64,000 nucleotides of DNA from an uncultured Lachnospiraceae bacterium (GTDB taxonomy: Bacteria > Bacillota > Clostridia > Lachnospirales > Lachnospiraceae). The notes under the pieces are model-generated. The model was not told the DNA's origin. It saw only the letters and a program-made list of their open reading frames with translations, and did not search any database. How positions within the stretch are numbered: position 1 is the stretch's first letter; each line of letters begins with the position of its first letter. Below are positions 1 to 7,399 of this stretch, one piece after another. The stretch lies in the NCBI GenBank assembly GCA_902779395.1, contig CACZBK010000002.1, forward strand, positions 113,647-177,646, given 5' to 3'. Position numbers and translations under genes: made by a program.

Positions 1-572
1 GAGTCCTTCTTTTCCGTTACTTTCTTTTCAGGAACTTTCTTATCCGAAACCTTATTATCCTGAGCCTTCTTCTCCAAAGGCTTCTTATCTATAACCTTCT
101 TATCCGAAGCCTTTTTATCCGAAGCTGCCTTTTCCGGAACCTTCATATTATCATCTTTCTTATCGGAAGTCTTTTTTTCGGAGCTCTTTTTATCAGAACT
201 TTTTATTTCGGTATCTTTTTTACCGGAAGCATTCTTTTCAAGGGCCTTTAAGAATTTTTTTTCTATTTCGATATCGTCTTCGATATCATCCAAAGGCTCG
301 TCAAAAGGCACTTCATCATCATAGAAAAGATCATCATCCGAAAGCAGCTTATCATCTGCTATGCCGCTTACCAGCTGCTCTCTTAACAGAGCCCTGGTCG
401 CTTCCTTTGAAAGCTCTCCGACCTTTATCTCAACGGGCTTGACGACAGACCTTGCCGGCCTTTTAGGCTGGGCCTTTGCCTGTACTACGGGTTCTTCATC
501 CGGTTCAGCCGTAAGAAACGCTGCAGCTAACGGTTTGATTATACTTTGCTCGCGTTGTTTTTTCGTTGACAT
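1..572 (-). CDS. Hypothetical protein with charged pentapeptide repeats (partial, C-terminus off the left edge)
   Basis: I translated an open frame from an ATG at 572 to the window edge, about 190 codons without a stop. The N-terminus (MSTKKQREQS) is followed by a Pro/Ala/Lys segment, then an acidic stretch (DDDLFYDDEVPFDEPLDDIE), then from about residue 110 a low-complexity tail with a five-residue rhythm such as SDKKA, IDKKP, LEKKA, SDKKV, PEKKV. No signal peptide or membrane segment is visible in this part, so a cytoplasmic disordered or polyelectrolyte tail is likely. A near-consensus sigma-A promoter lies just upstream. I do not recognise the family. A fusion to a domain beyond the edge is possible. 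Confidence 0.75.
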   Translation of the reverse strand, partial: MSTKKQREQSIIKPLAAAFLTAEPDEEPVVQAKAQPKRPARSVVKPVEIKVGELSKEATRALLREQLVSGIADDKLLSDDDLFYDDEVPFDEPLDDIEDDIEIEKKFLKALEKNASGKKDTEIKSSDKKSSEKKTSDKKDDNMKVPEKAASDKKASDKKVIDKKPLEKKAQDNKVSDKKVPEKKVTEKKD

Positions 573-611
573 AACTGATACTCCACTTTTGTTTACAAAA
601 CACCAAATTTG

Positions 612-640
612 ATTGTATCTCATAAACGTGAAATTGTCAA
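612..640 (-). promoter_or_regulatory. Sigma-A promoter for the charged-repeat gene
   Basis: On the minus strand a -35 TTGACA (635-640) and a -10 TACAAT (612-617) are separated by exactly 17 bases. The ATG at 572 lies about 33 bases beyond the expected transcription start. Confidence 0.75.
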
Positions 641-678
641 CTTTTCACAATTTTACTATCCCATACCGGAACAGCCTG

Positions 679-930
679 TCAGAATATCCTTACGCCCATT
701 CCCGGTGGCGGTGTAATGCCGTCAGTTGATGTCTGAAGCTTCTTTTCCACATTAAGTATATGAGTTACATGCTTTTTATAGACGATCCTCTTATGGTAGA
801 ATCCTCCCACATCTTCTTTAATATAGAAAGCATCCTGATCGGCACCCTCAAGGATACCGTCTACCGTAGAACCGGTGGAAAGCTCTATCACCACTCTTTT
901 TTCCAGAAAATTAAAGTCCATGGGATTCAT
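679..930 (-). CDS. Small LSm/Hfq-like protein (83 aa)
   Basis: An 83-residue protein whose start overlaps the upstream aminotransferase stop as TAATG, implying translational coupling. Residues about 12-40 fit the Sm1 pattern of alternating hydrophobics followed by Gly, Gly and Asp (RVVIELSTGSTVDGILEGAD). A second block (IVYKKHVTHILNV) resembles the Sm2 region of Hfq, whose signature is YKHA followed by Ser/Thr. The length is similar to Hfq (about 75). This fold call is inference from pattern only; another small beta-barrel is possible. If it is LSm-like, the expected role is RNA binding as a ring. No other RNA-related gene is adjacent, so the pairing with metabolic genes is unexplained. Confidence 0.6.
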   Translation of the reverse strand: MNPMDFNFLEKRVVIELSTGSTVDGILEGADQDAFYIKEDVGGFYHKRIVYKKHVTHILNVEKKLQTSTDGITPPPGMGVRIF

Positions 931-2120
931 TATCCGCCATATTCCTCCTTTACGAATTTCCTTAGTGCCACCAGGCTCCGTTTTACTTTTTCAGTATCTA
1001 TACAGTATGCCATACGGAAGTATCCCTTTACTCCGAAGGAATCCGAAGGCACCAGTATCAGATCATACTTCTTAGCCTTTTCACAGAAAGCATTTGCATC
1101 CTCTTCCAGCGCTTTGGGAAAGATATAGAAAGTCCCGCCGGGGCGTACCACCGTAAATCCAAGGGCAGTAAGCTCATCATACAGTATGTTCATGTTGGTC
1201 TCATAAACGGAAAGATCGCTGGTCATGTCGATACAGCGGGCCATCGCCATCTGTATTATGGAAGAAGGGCAGTTATGACCTGTGCCTCTGGATATCTGTA
1301 CGCACATGGGTACTATCATCTCCGCGTCCTTGGCTTTAGGATTCACAGCCACATAACCGATACGCTCACCGGGTATCGATAAGGATTTCGAGAATGAATA
1401 GCAGGATATGGTATTATCATAGAACTTCGATACATAAGGCGCATCGGATCCTTTGAATACGATCTCCCTGTAGGGCTCATCGGATATAAGGAATATCTCA
1501 TGGCCGTATTCTTCCTGGGCCGCACGAAGTATATCTGCCAGCTTCGTTAAGGTTTCGGATGAATATGCTATGCCCGAAGGATTATTAGGGGTATTGATCA
1601 GTACCGCCTGCACATTGGGATTCAGCATTTCCTTAAACGCATCAAAGTTTATCTGGAAGCTTTCGGTATCCGCAGGTACAACCTTTAGCTTAGCTCCGGT
1701 CTGATTAACGTAAGGATTATATTCCGGGAAGAAAGGCGCGAAAGTGATCACCTCATCTCCGGGCACCGTGACACAACGCAGGGCATGAGCTATAGCCGAA
1801 GCGGCAGCACTGGTCATGAAGATATGTTCTGCTTTATAATCCAGGCCAAAACGCCTTTTTAAGGAATCCGCAACGATCTGCCTTACCTCGGGATTTCCGG
1901 GATTGGGACTGTAGCCGTGTAGCTGCGCAGAAGTCTTTTCCTTTATAAGATCGCAGATAGCCTTATTGAACTCATCGGGAACGGGAACGGAAGGATTACC
2001 CAAGCTGTAGTCGAATACATTTTCATAGCCTATCTCCTTTCCTCTTTCCGTAGCATATACCGAAAGCGCCCTTATCACCGAAGGCGTATTGCACATATCT
2101 TTATACTGCTGTGATAACAT
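930..2120 (-). CDS. PLP-dependent class I aminotransferase
   Basis: A 396-residue fold-type I aminotransferase of the AspC/AAT superfamily, cytoplasmic, transferring amino groups between an amino acid and a 2-oxo acid. Visible signatures are the N-terminal substrate region (DYSLGNPSVPVP), the NTPNNPSG motif that orients the cofactor, ISDEPYREIVF, and the PLP-binding lysine at about residue 245 in SFSKSLSIPGERIGY. The C-terminal small domain includes GGTFYIFPKA. Family members act mostly on aspartate, alanine or aromatic substrates; the substrate cannot be read from the sequence. It lies 25 bases downstream of pyrK and its stop overlaps the start of the small LSm-like gene. Confidence 0.9.
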   Translation of the reverse strand: MLSQQYKDMCNTPSVIRALSVYATERGKEIGYENVFDYSLGNPSVPVPDEFNKAICDLIKEKTSAQLHGYSPNPGNPEVRQIVADSLKRRFGLDYKAEHIFMTSAAASAIAHALRCVTVPGDEVITFAPFFPEYNPYVNQTGAKLKVVPADTESFQINFDAFKEMLNPNVQAVLINTPNNPSGIAYSSETLTKLADILRAAQEEYGHEIFLISDEPYREIVFKGSDAPYVSKFYDNTISCYSFSKSLSIPGERIGYVAVNPKAKDAEMIVPMCVQISRGTGHNCPSSIIQMAMARCIDMTSDLSVYETNMNILYDELTALGFTVVRPGGTFYIFPKALEEDANAFCEKAKKYDLILVPSDSFGVKGYFRMAYCIDTEKVKRSLVALRKFVKEEYGG

Positions 2121-2145
2121 TTTATTATCCTCCCTGATCTTACTT

Positions 2146-2925
2146 CTATATTAAAACCTCTTCAGCATCAAACACCGGACCTTCCGTGCAGATGCGTGTA
2201 TTGTTCACATGAGTGTGATGATCTTCCTTCGCGGTCTTTACCACGCATCCGAGGCAGGCTCCCACTCCGCAGGCCATACGCTCCTCAAGTGAGATATACG
2301 CCTTCATACCCGTATCCTTTGCGAGCTGCTTTACTGCCCTCAGCATGGGCATGGGGCCGCAGGCACATACCATGTCCGCAAAGATCATATTCTCATTCAG
2401 AGCATCAATAACCGTTCCCTTTGTGCCTATACTGCCGTCCATACTGGCTGTATATGTATGGCACACGTCATCGAATTCCTTCCTTAAGAAATCATTCGAA
2501 TCCGCATATCCGAGCACGCTGATACAGCTGATGCCGGCACTGCTCAAACTCTTTGCCAGATAGAGCATGGGCGGGATACCTATACCACCGCCAAGGAGAA
2601 GGACCTTCTTCCCCTTCATAGCCTCAAGATCATAGCCGTTGCCCAGCATGCCCAGAAGCTCTATCTCATCACCGGGTGCCTTATGGCTTATTATCTTTGT
2701 GCCCTCACCGCCGGCTCTGAACACCAGGCGCAGTTTAGACTTATCATCGCTCACATCACAGATGCTTATGGGCCTCATCAGGATATGGGCTCCGTCCCCG
2801 GGATACACGCCCACAAACTGCCCGGGCTGTGCCTCAGCTGCCATGCTGCTTTTCAGCCACATGGAATATATGCCGGGTGCTAGCTCCGCTACTGCGTTTA
2901 TCTCTGCAATTTCCTTACGTTTCAT
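2146..2925 (-). CDS. pyrK: Dihydroorotate dehydrogenase electron-transfer subunit (PyrK-like)
   Basis: A 259-residue flavoprotein of the ferredoxin-reductase type. It has an FAD-binding RPISI motif near residue 50, an NAD-binding GGGIGIPPML segment near residue 110, a CGPMPML motif, and a C-terminal 2Fe-2S site with spacing CGVGACLGC followed by a fourth Cys in RICTEGP. In PyrDB enzymes this subunit passes electrons from dihydroorotate to NAD. No pyrD or other pyrimidine gene lies nearby, which is unusual because pyrK and pyrD are normally adjacent. It may pair with a distant PyrD or serve as a general NADH-dependent reductase. It is the first gene of the group pyrK-aminotransferase-LSm-like. 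Confidence 0.88.
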   Translation of the reverse strand: MKRKEIAEINAVAELAPGIYSMWLKSSMAAEAQPGQFVGVYPGDGAHILMRPISICDVSDDKSKLRLVFRAGGEGTKIISHKAPGDEIELLGMLGNGYDLEAMKGKKVLLLGGGIGIPPMLYLAKSLSSAGISCISVLGYADSNDFLRKEFDDVCHTYTASMDGSIGTKGTVIDALNENMIFADMVCACGPMPMLRAVKQLAKDTGMKAYISLEERMACGVGACLGCVVKTAKEDHHTHVNNTRICTEGPVFDAEEVLI

Positions 2926-2957
2926 ATGATTATATCTCCAAAGATCATTTACGAATG

Positions 2958-2986
2958 ATTGTAAAGCTTTTTCCCTCTTTTTTCAA
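2958..2986 (-). promoter_or_regulatory. Promoter of the pyrK operon
   Basis: Minus-strand -35 TTGAAA (2981-2986) and -10 TACAAT (2958-2963) with a 17-base spacer, directly upstream of pyrK. Confidence 0.7.
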
Positions 2987-3004
2987 CAAAAAGCATTGCG
3001 GGAT

Positions 3005-3033
3005 TTGCCTTTTTTTACCTTTTATGTTAATCT
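3005..3033 (+). promoter_or_regulatory. Candidate promoter of plsC
   Basis: Plus-strand TTGCCT (3005-3010) and TAATCT (3028-3033) with a 17-base spacer. It sits back-to-back with the pyrK promoter in the same intergenic region. The match is moderate. Confidence 0.45.
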
Positions 3034-3089
3034 AATGCCCGGCAGGAGCGGGATGCTTAAACAGTTTATCAAATTGAGGAGAATACTTA

Positions 3090-3815
3090 ATGATACGTCT
3101 GATAGTTGTACTGATCTTTGTACTGATCTTTCTGTTGTTATCCCTTATCATACAACCCATCATGCTGCTGACAGGGCTTTTCAGCAAAAGCGCGCGTGAT
3201 AAAGCCAGTCAGGCCATAGTTAACTGGGCCTTCCGCATTGTGCTCTTCATGTGCGGTGTAAAGGCAGAGGTAAAAGGTGAGGAAAACGTCCCGAAGGATG
3301 AAGCGGTCCTCTACATCTTAAACCACAACAGCTTTTTCGATATCATCTTTACCTACCCCCGTGTGCCCAGACCCACAGGTTATATAGCCAAGAAAGAGAT
3401 GCTCAAATTCCTTACTCTTACCTGGTGGATGAAGCTTCTGCACTGTGAATTCTTAGACCGTAAAGACTTAAGGGCAGGCATGAAGACAATAAACAGCGCT
3501 GCAGAAAGCATAAAGAACGGCTACTCCATGGCGATCTTTCCCGAAGGAACAAGAAACAAGAGCGAAGAACCCATGCTGCCTTTCCATGCCGGCAGCTTTA
3601 AGATAGCAGAAAAAAGTGACTGCAAGATAGTTCCGGTGGTCCTCTATAATACAGCAGCCATCTTCGAAGACCACCTTCCCTTTATCAAAAAAGCGCAGAT
3701 CAAAGTGGAATATCTGCCGCCCGTTGATGTGGCTCCCTTAAGCCGTGACGAACGCAAGGAACTTCCCGATAAGATCCGCGATATGATGCTTACGGCTTAT
3801 CTTCAGATGAAATGA
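3090..3815 (+). CDS. plsC: 1-acyl-sn-glycerol-3-phosphate acyltransferase
   Basis: A 241-residue membrane acyltransferase that adds the second fatty acid to lysophosphatidic acid, giving phosphatidic acid for phospholipid synthesis. It begins with a hydrophobic helix (residues about 1-25). The catalytic HX4D motif is in NHNSFFDI (about residues 78-85), and the substrate-phosphate motif FPEGTRNKS lies near residue 150. A downstream PVVLYNT block is also typical. A GAGGAG ribosome site precedes the ATG. It stands alone, divergent from pyrK and convergent with the fumarase gene. Confidence 0.92.
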   Translation: MIRLIVVLIFVLIFLLLSLIIQPIMLLTGLFSKSARDKASQAIVNWAFRIVLFMCGVKAEVKGEENVPKDEAVLYILNHNSFFDIIFTYPRVPRPTGYIAKKEMLKFLTLTWWMKLLHCEFLDRKDLRAGMKTINSAAESIKNGYSMAIFPEGTRNKSEEPMLPFHAGSFKIAEKSDCKIVPVVLYNTAAIFEDHLPFIKKAQIKVEYLPPVDVAPLSRDERKELPDKIRDMMLTAYLQMK

Positions 3816-3836
3816 GGACAGCAGACGGTCCTCTTT
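3814..3836 (+). terminator. Weak terminator after plsC
   Basis: GAGGAC (3814-3819) pairs with GTCCTC (3828-3833), followed by only three T residues. The stem overlaps the plsC stop codon. Confidence 0.4.
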
Positions 3837-3880
3837 CCCATCCGTAAAGCAGGGACAGAAGATGCATTCTCCTGTGCTTA

Positions 3881-4723
3881 CTATAATTCTCTTACCGCAT
3901 GACGGTTCACATGACAGCAGATGTTTACTCCCACAGGAAGGCCGGCAATATGCGTTGCATATGTTTCTATATTCACCGCAAAGGCTGTAGTGCTGCCTCC
4001 CAGCCCGCCGGGCCCTATATTGCTTTCGTTTATCTCTTTTAAGATCTCCCTCTCAAGCTTTGCTATATGAGCTTTATCGGAAGGTGTTTCGATATTTCTG
4101 GTAAGCGCCTTTTTTGCTAGAAGCGCACATTTTTCAAAGGTTCCGCCTATCCCGACGCCCACGACCATAGGCGGGCAGGCATTGGGGCCGGCATCCTTTA
4201 CCGCGGTGAGCACCGCATTCTTTATACCCTCAACACCATCAGCAGGCTTTAACATGAATACCCTGCTCATATTCTCGCTTCCGAAACCCTTGGGAGCCAC
4301 GGTAAGCTTTATCTTATCCCCGGGTACCACAAAGTAATGGATCACTGCAGGTGTATTATCACCGGTATTGACTCTTTCAACGGGATCCCCTACTACGGAC
4401 TTTCTGAGATATCCTTCAACATAACCCTGTCTTACGCCTTCGTTGATGGCATCCTCAAGACCGCCTCCGCTCACATGAACATCCTGTCCCAGTTCCACGA
4501 ATACCACTGCCATTCCCGTGTCCTGGCAAATGGGTATCTGATCCTCTTTTGCTATCTGAAGATTCTTCTGAAGCTGGCAGAGTATGCTGCGTCCAAGTTC
4601 CGAACTGTCCGAAGCAGCCGCTTTATCAAGAGCTCCTTTCATATCCGCCGAAAGACCGTAATTTGCCTCTATACACATTTCCTTTATAGCGGAAGTTATC
4701 TCTTTTGCTTCTATCTCACGCAT
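3881..4723 (-). CDS. fumA: Fumarate hydratase (class I, two-subunit type) alpha subunit
   Basis: Alpha subunit of an oxygen-sensitive 4Fe-4S hydro-lyase that interconverts fumarate and malate; the L-tartrate dehydratase alpha subunit is the close alternative. I start at the ATG at 4723 (MREIEAKEIT), which has AAGGAGAG upstream and gives 280 residues, the family length, rather than the longer frame from 4804. Three cluster cysteines are visible: ICQDTG (about 65), ACPPMVVG (about 183) and EKCALL (about 199). GPGGLGGSTTAFAVNIE is also typical. The beta subunit, normally next door, is absent from the window; downstream is the opposite-strand plsC. Confidence 0.88.
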   Translation of the reverse strand: MREIEAKEITSAIKEMCIEANYGLSADMKGALDKAAASDSSELGRSILCQLQKNLQIAKEDQIPICQDTGMAVVFVELGQDVHVSGGGLEDAINEGVRQGYVEGYLRKSVVGDPVERVNTGDNTPAVIHYFVVPGDKIKLTVAPKGFGSENMSRVFMLKPADGVEGIKNAVLTAVKDAGPNACPPMVVGVGIGGTFEKCALLAKKALTRNIETPSDKAHIAKLEREILKEINESNIGPGGLGGSTTAFAVNIETYATHIAGLPVGVNICCHVNRHAVREL

Positions 4724-4903
4724 GATACTCTCCTTTTCCCGATATATTAATACACCGATCCATGCTCTTATAAACCACAAGCCCCGCGGCACATCTCCCG
4801 GCAAGCGGCACGGCAGTTTATGTACCGGCCTCTTAAGCGATGCATACCGCAGGGCATTATTATCTTATTTTTTATTCCCGGTGCACGGCACCCGTAACAG
4901 GCT

Positions 4904-5515
4904 TTATACTACAACGTTACGTTCAAAGATGATCACTGTCTGCTTCTTTACAGATGAGAAGCCCGCCATCATAAGCTTTCCGCCGCTGCCGATCTCTCTG
5001 GTAGTAACAGCTGCTACATGGAAGCCCTGTGCAGCATAACGGTTAAGCAGAGTCTGAAGAGATACATACTCTAAAAGACTGCCGCCTGACTTTTCGTTAT
5101 CCATAAGGATCTCATCAACTATCTCAACAGCATATTCCACGCGTCCGCTGCAGGAATTATCAAGCTTCTCATTTACCTTCATCAGGTTATCAAGAAGGCA
5201 TACATTCATGAGTTTTTCAAGATCCGCAGGTTCTGCCTCGATAAGAAGATCATCAACCAGCTTCCTTGTCTTGCGTATATGTAAGGTATCGTAATATGTA
5301 CTGCTCTCTATGACATTCTGCTTGGCAGTTTCCAGATTCTGTGCGGAACGGTTATATCCCTTATCCGCCAGATACTCCATAGCCACCTTCTGGATATTGT
5401 CTTCGGATTTTTCAAGACCGGTATCAACAACCTCTTCGATCTCATTTACGTTGGAAGTAGCAACGGAATTGCTCTTTCTGATCATCTCAGACATGATCTG
5501 ATTTACATCTATCAT
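4904..5515 (-). CDS. Protein of unknown function (203 aa)
   Basis: I do not recognise this 203-residue soluble protein. The N-terminal two thirds are predicted helical and rich in Asp/Glu/Asn (for example NVNEIEEVVDTGLEKSEDNIQ). The last third (LQTLLNRYAAQGFHVAAVTTREIGSGGKLMMAGFSS) looks like an alpha/beta segment ending in hydrophobic strands. No signal peptide or membrane span is visible. It has its own promoter, and the fumarase gene follows about 180 bases downstream on the same strand. Coding is supported by the long frame, normal composition and the promoter. Confidence 0.7.
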   Translation of the reverse strand: MIDVNQIMSEMIRKSNSVATSNVNEIEEVVDTGLEKSEDNIQKVAMEYLADKGYNRSAQNLETAKQNVIESSTYYDTLHIRKTRKLVDDLLIEAEPADLEKLMNVCLLDNLMKVNEKLDNSCSGRVEYAVEIVDEILMDNEKSGGSLLEYVSLQTLLNRYAAQGFHVAAVTTREIGSGGKLMMAGFSSVKKQTVIIFERNVVV

Positions 5516-5591
5516 AGCCTCTACCTTCCCTTTGATTATTTAGCAAAATGCCCCCAAAGTACCGCGGGATATCGATACACCCGCACATATT

Positions 5592-5620
5592 ATCCTATCA
5601 CAGTAAAGTGCCTTTTTCAA
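5592..5620 (-). promoter_or_regulatory. Promoter of the 203-aa unknown gene
   Basis: Minus-strand TTGAAA (5615-5620), a 17-base spacer, then TAGGAT (5592-5597) preceded by TGTGA, an extended -10 pattern. Confidence 0.5.
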
Positions 5621-5642
5621 GGTTTTTCTGTAACTAAGTGAT

Positions 5643-6335
5643 CTACCCCAGCCTCATCCACCAGGCATCCACATCCGAATCCGGATCGGGTTCAGGGGTA
5701 TATTTTTTAAATGCTTTTTCAAGAAGAAAAGATGATAAGAGCGCCCACAGTCCCGGAGCAAACATGATCCCCAGGGGAAGACGGATCACCATGTAAACCA
5801 GTCCCACCAGTATTACCAGTACCGCAATACTGTAATAGAAGAAACGTATCATCATCACGAACGACATCAGCAGCGTTTTTAACCCGCTCTGGTCAAAACG
5901 CGACGCCAGCGGAAAGACATAACAGAACAGCGCTCCAAGCAGTATAAGGATACCGGCTGCCACAAAATAAATTCCAAGCGCAGCGCTTTTGTTATCCAGC
6001 CTCACATTCCTTATCGCTTCCACCGAAAGATCGTTAAGCTCTATGCCCATCATCTGCAGAGCTGTCCATAAACCCAGCAGACATACTATAAAAAAGACCG
6101 TCAGTGCAGTTGAGCGGAGGAAATTTTCTTTCCACGCTTTAAAATACTCCTTGATAAAGTATCCCCTTTCCATGCGCAGGCTTTTCACAGTAGCATAATA
6201 CAGCGCAGTGGTGGAAACACCTATGGTGATCACCGGAAGCGAGGTGAAAAACCAGAGTATGCTTAGGATGACCAGTTCGCCGATCTTATTAAGAGCCCTT
6301 CCTATTATACTGTCTGATGAGAATAAACCTTTCAT
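5643..6335 (-). CDS. YesL-family (DUF624) membrane protein
   Basis: A 230-residue integral membrane protein with about five hydrophobic segments. The N-terminal SLPVITIGVSTTALYYATVKSLR stretch (shown in part) is the hallmark of the YesL/DUF624 family. These proteins are nearly always encoded beside carbohydrate ABC importers of the family-1 type in Firmicutes, as here, where it follows the two permease genes. Their molecular function is unknown; a role in transporter assembly or sensing is inference. A terminator lies between it and the upstream permease, so it may be expressed by read-through or from its own start. Confidence 0.85.
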   Translation of the reverse strand: MKGLFSSDSIIGRALNKIGELVILSILWFFTSLPVITIGVSTTALYYATVKSLRMERGYFIKEYFKAWKENFLRSTALTVFFIVCLLGLWTALQMMGIELNDLSVEAIRNVRLDNKSAALGIYFVAAGILILLGALFCYVFPLASRFDQSGLKTLLMSFVMMIRFFYYSIAVLVILVGLVYMVIRLPLGIMFAPGLWALLSSFLLEKAFKKYTPEPDPDSDVDAWWMRLG

Positions 6336-6401
6336 GCTACATATCCCTTTAGATATTTATATCCTTCCACCATCATGAACATCCGGAGATCTTATACAGC
6401 C

Positions 6402-6420
6402 GAACAGGGTTGATCTGTTC
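6402..6420. repeat. Inverted repeat upstream of yesL
   Basis: GAACAG (6402-6407) and CTGTTC (6415-6420) form a perfect six-base inverted repeat around a seven-base centre, between the permease terminator and the yesL-like gene. It could be an operator or a small RNA hairpin; a second stem, CAGGGT with ACCCTG (6423-6428), overlaps it. Confidence 0.35.
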
Positions 6421-6436
6421 ACACCCTGCTCTTCGA

Positions 6437-6470
6437 TACAAAAGAGAGGCAGAGAATAACCCTGCCTCTC
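6437..6470 (-). terminator. Rho-independent terminator after the ABC permease genes
   Basis: On the minus strand GAGAGGCAG and CTGCCTCTC form a perfect nine-base stem (arms 6462-6470 and 6444-6452), followed by TTTTGT. Confidence 0.8.
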
Positions 6471-6503
6471 ATACAGCCATTATACAGTTACAAAGCTGTT
6501 AAA

Positions 6504-7385
6504 TCAACCCTTTACGGAACCTGCTGCCAGACCGCCAACGATAAACTTGGAAAGGGCCAGATAAACAACCACAACAGGGAAGATCGAGAATGCGATGGTC
6601 GCATAAACGACACCCATATCAAACTTAAGGAAGTCCGCACTACGTAACTGCGCGATCAATATAGGCAGGGTCTTCTTTGTATCGGTAGAAAGTACCAGGG
6701 CAGGTGTGAAGTAGTTATTCCAGCTTGATACAAATGAGAAGATCGCCTGTACTGCCATAGCGGGTACCATAAGCGGCAATACTATGGTGTTGAATATCCT
6801 TATCTCACCGGCACCGTCTATACGCGCTGCTTCCAGCAGTTCCAGAGGAAGTGTGCTCTCCATGTACTGCTTCATGTAGAAGAATACAATCGGTGCTGCG
6901 ATCGAAGGCACGATCAGGGGAATGAAGTTATCCATCAGGTGCATCTTATCGATCAGCTGCAGGAAACCAAGTGCGGTAACCTGTGTAGGGATCATCATGA
7001 TCGCCAGTATGACCGTAAAGATCGCTTTCTTAAGCTTGAATTCATATGCATGTATCGCATATGCCGTCATACAGGAGAAGTATACACACAGACCTGCAGT
7101 ACATACCGAAACGATTATACTGTTGATCATACCGCGGAGTATGGGCTGCGTACCTGTCAGTGCGTTATGAAGGTTCTCTATCAGATGCGTACTGGGGATG
7201 GGCGTAAAACCTTTGGTCAGCTCACCCTTTGATCTGGTAGCATTTATTATCAGAATGTAGAACCATATCAGGCAGAAGAAGCATGCAATACTCAGAACTA
7301 CGTAAGCTACTACGCGTCTGCTTTTAACTCCGCCCTTTACTTTTCCTTCAATCATTTCTACTTTTATAGTGTTTTTATCCGACAT
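6504..7385 (-). CDS. Carbohydrate ABC transporter permease (MalG/AraQ type)
   Basis: A 293-residue inner-membrane permease with six predicted helices. It forms the sugar channel with the neighbouring MalF-type protein. The EAA loop that contacts the ATPase is visible (EAARIDGAGEIRIFNTIVLP, about residues 180-200), and the C-terminal KFIVGGLAAGSVKG ending is typical of MalG-type subunits. The ATG has GGAGGG upstream, and the gene begins 14 bases after the MalF-type gene. No ATP-binding subunit is present in the window, so a shared MsmX-type ATPase is likely. Confidence 0.92.
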   Translation of the reverse strand: MSDKNTIKVEMIEGKVKGGVKSRRVVAYVVLSIACFFCLIWFYILIINATRSKGELTKGFTPIPSTHLIENLHNALTGTQPILRGMINSIIVSVCTAGLCVYFSCMTAYAIHAYEFKLKKAIFTVILAIMMIPTQVTALGFLQLIDKMHLMDNFIPLIVPSIAAPIVFFYMKQYMESTLPLELLEAARIDGAGEIRIFNTIVLPLMVPAMAVQAIFSFVSSWNNYFTPALVLSTDTKKTLPILIAQLRSADFLKFDMGVVYATIAFSIFPVVVVYLALSKFIVGGLAAGSVKG

Positions 7386-7399
7386 TTTATCACCCTCCT

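Noticed and set aside
1-240. Tandem DNA repeat or CRISPR-like array
   Set aside because: The 15-base rhythm is codon-level repetition within an open frame, with varied bases and no spacers.
4840-4900. GGTGC/GCACC hairpin near a T run upstream of fumA
   Set aside because: The T run is on the wrong side of the stem for a minus-strand terminator and no plus-strand gene ends there.
4722-5039. A 105-codon plus-strand frame in the fumA upstream region
   Set aside because: No ribosome site or family resemblance; it overlaps the 203-aa gene and the fumA start on the other strand.
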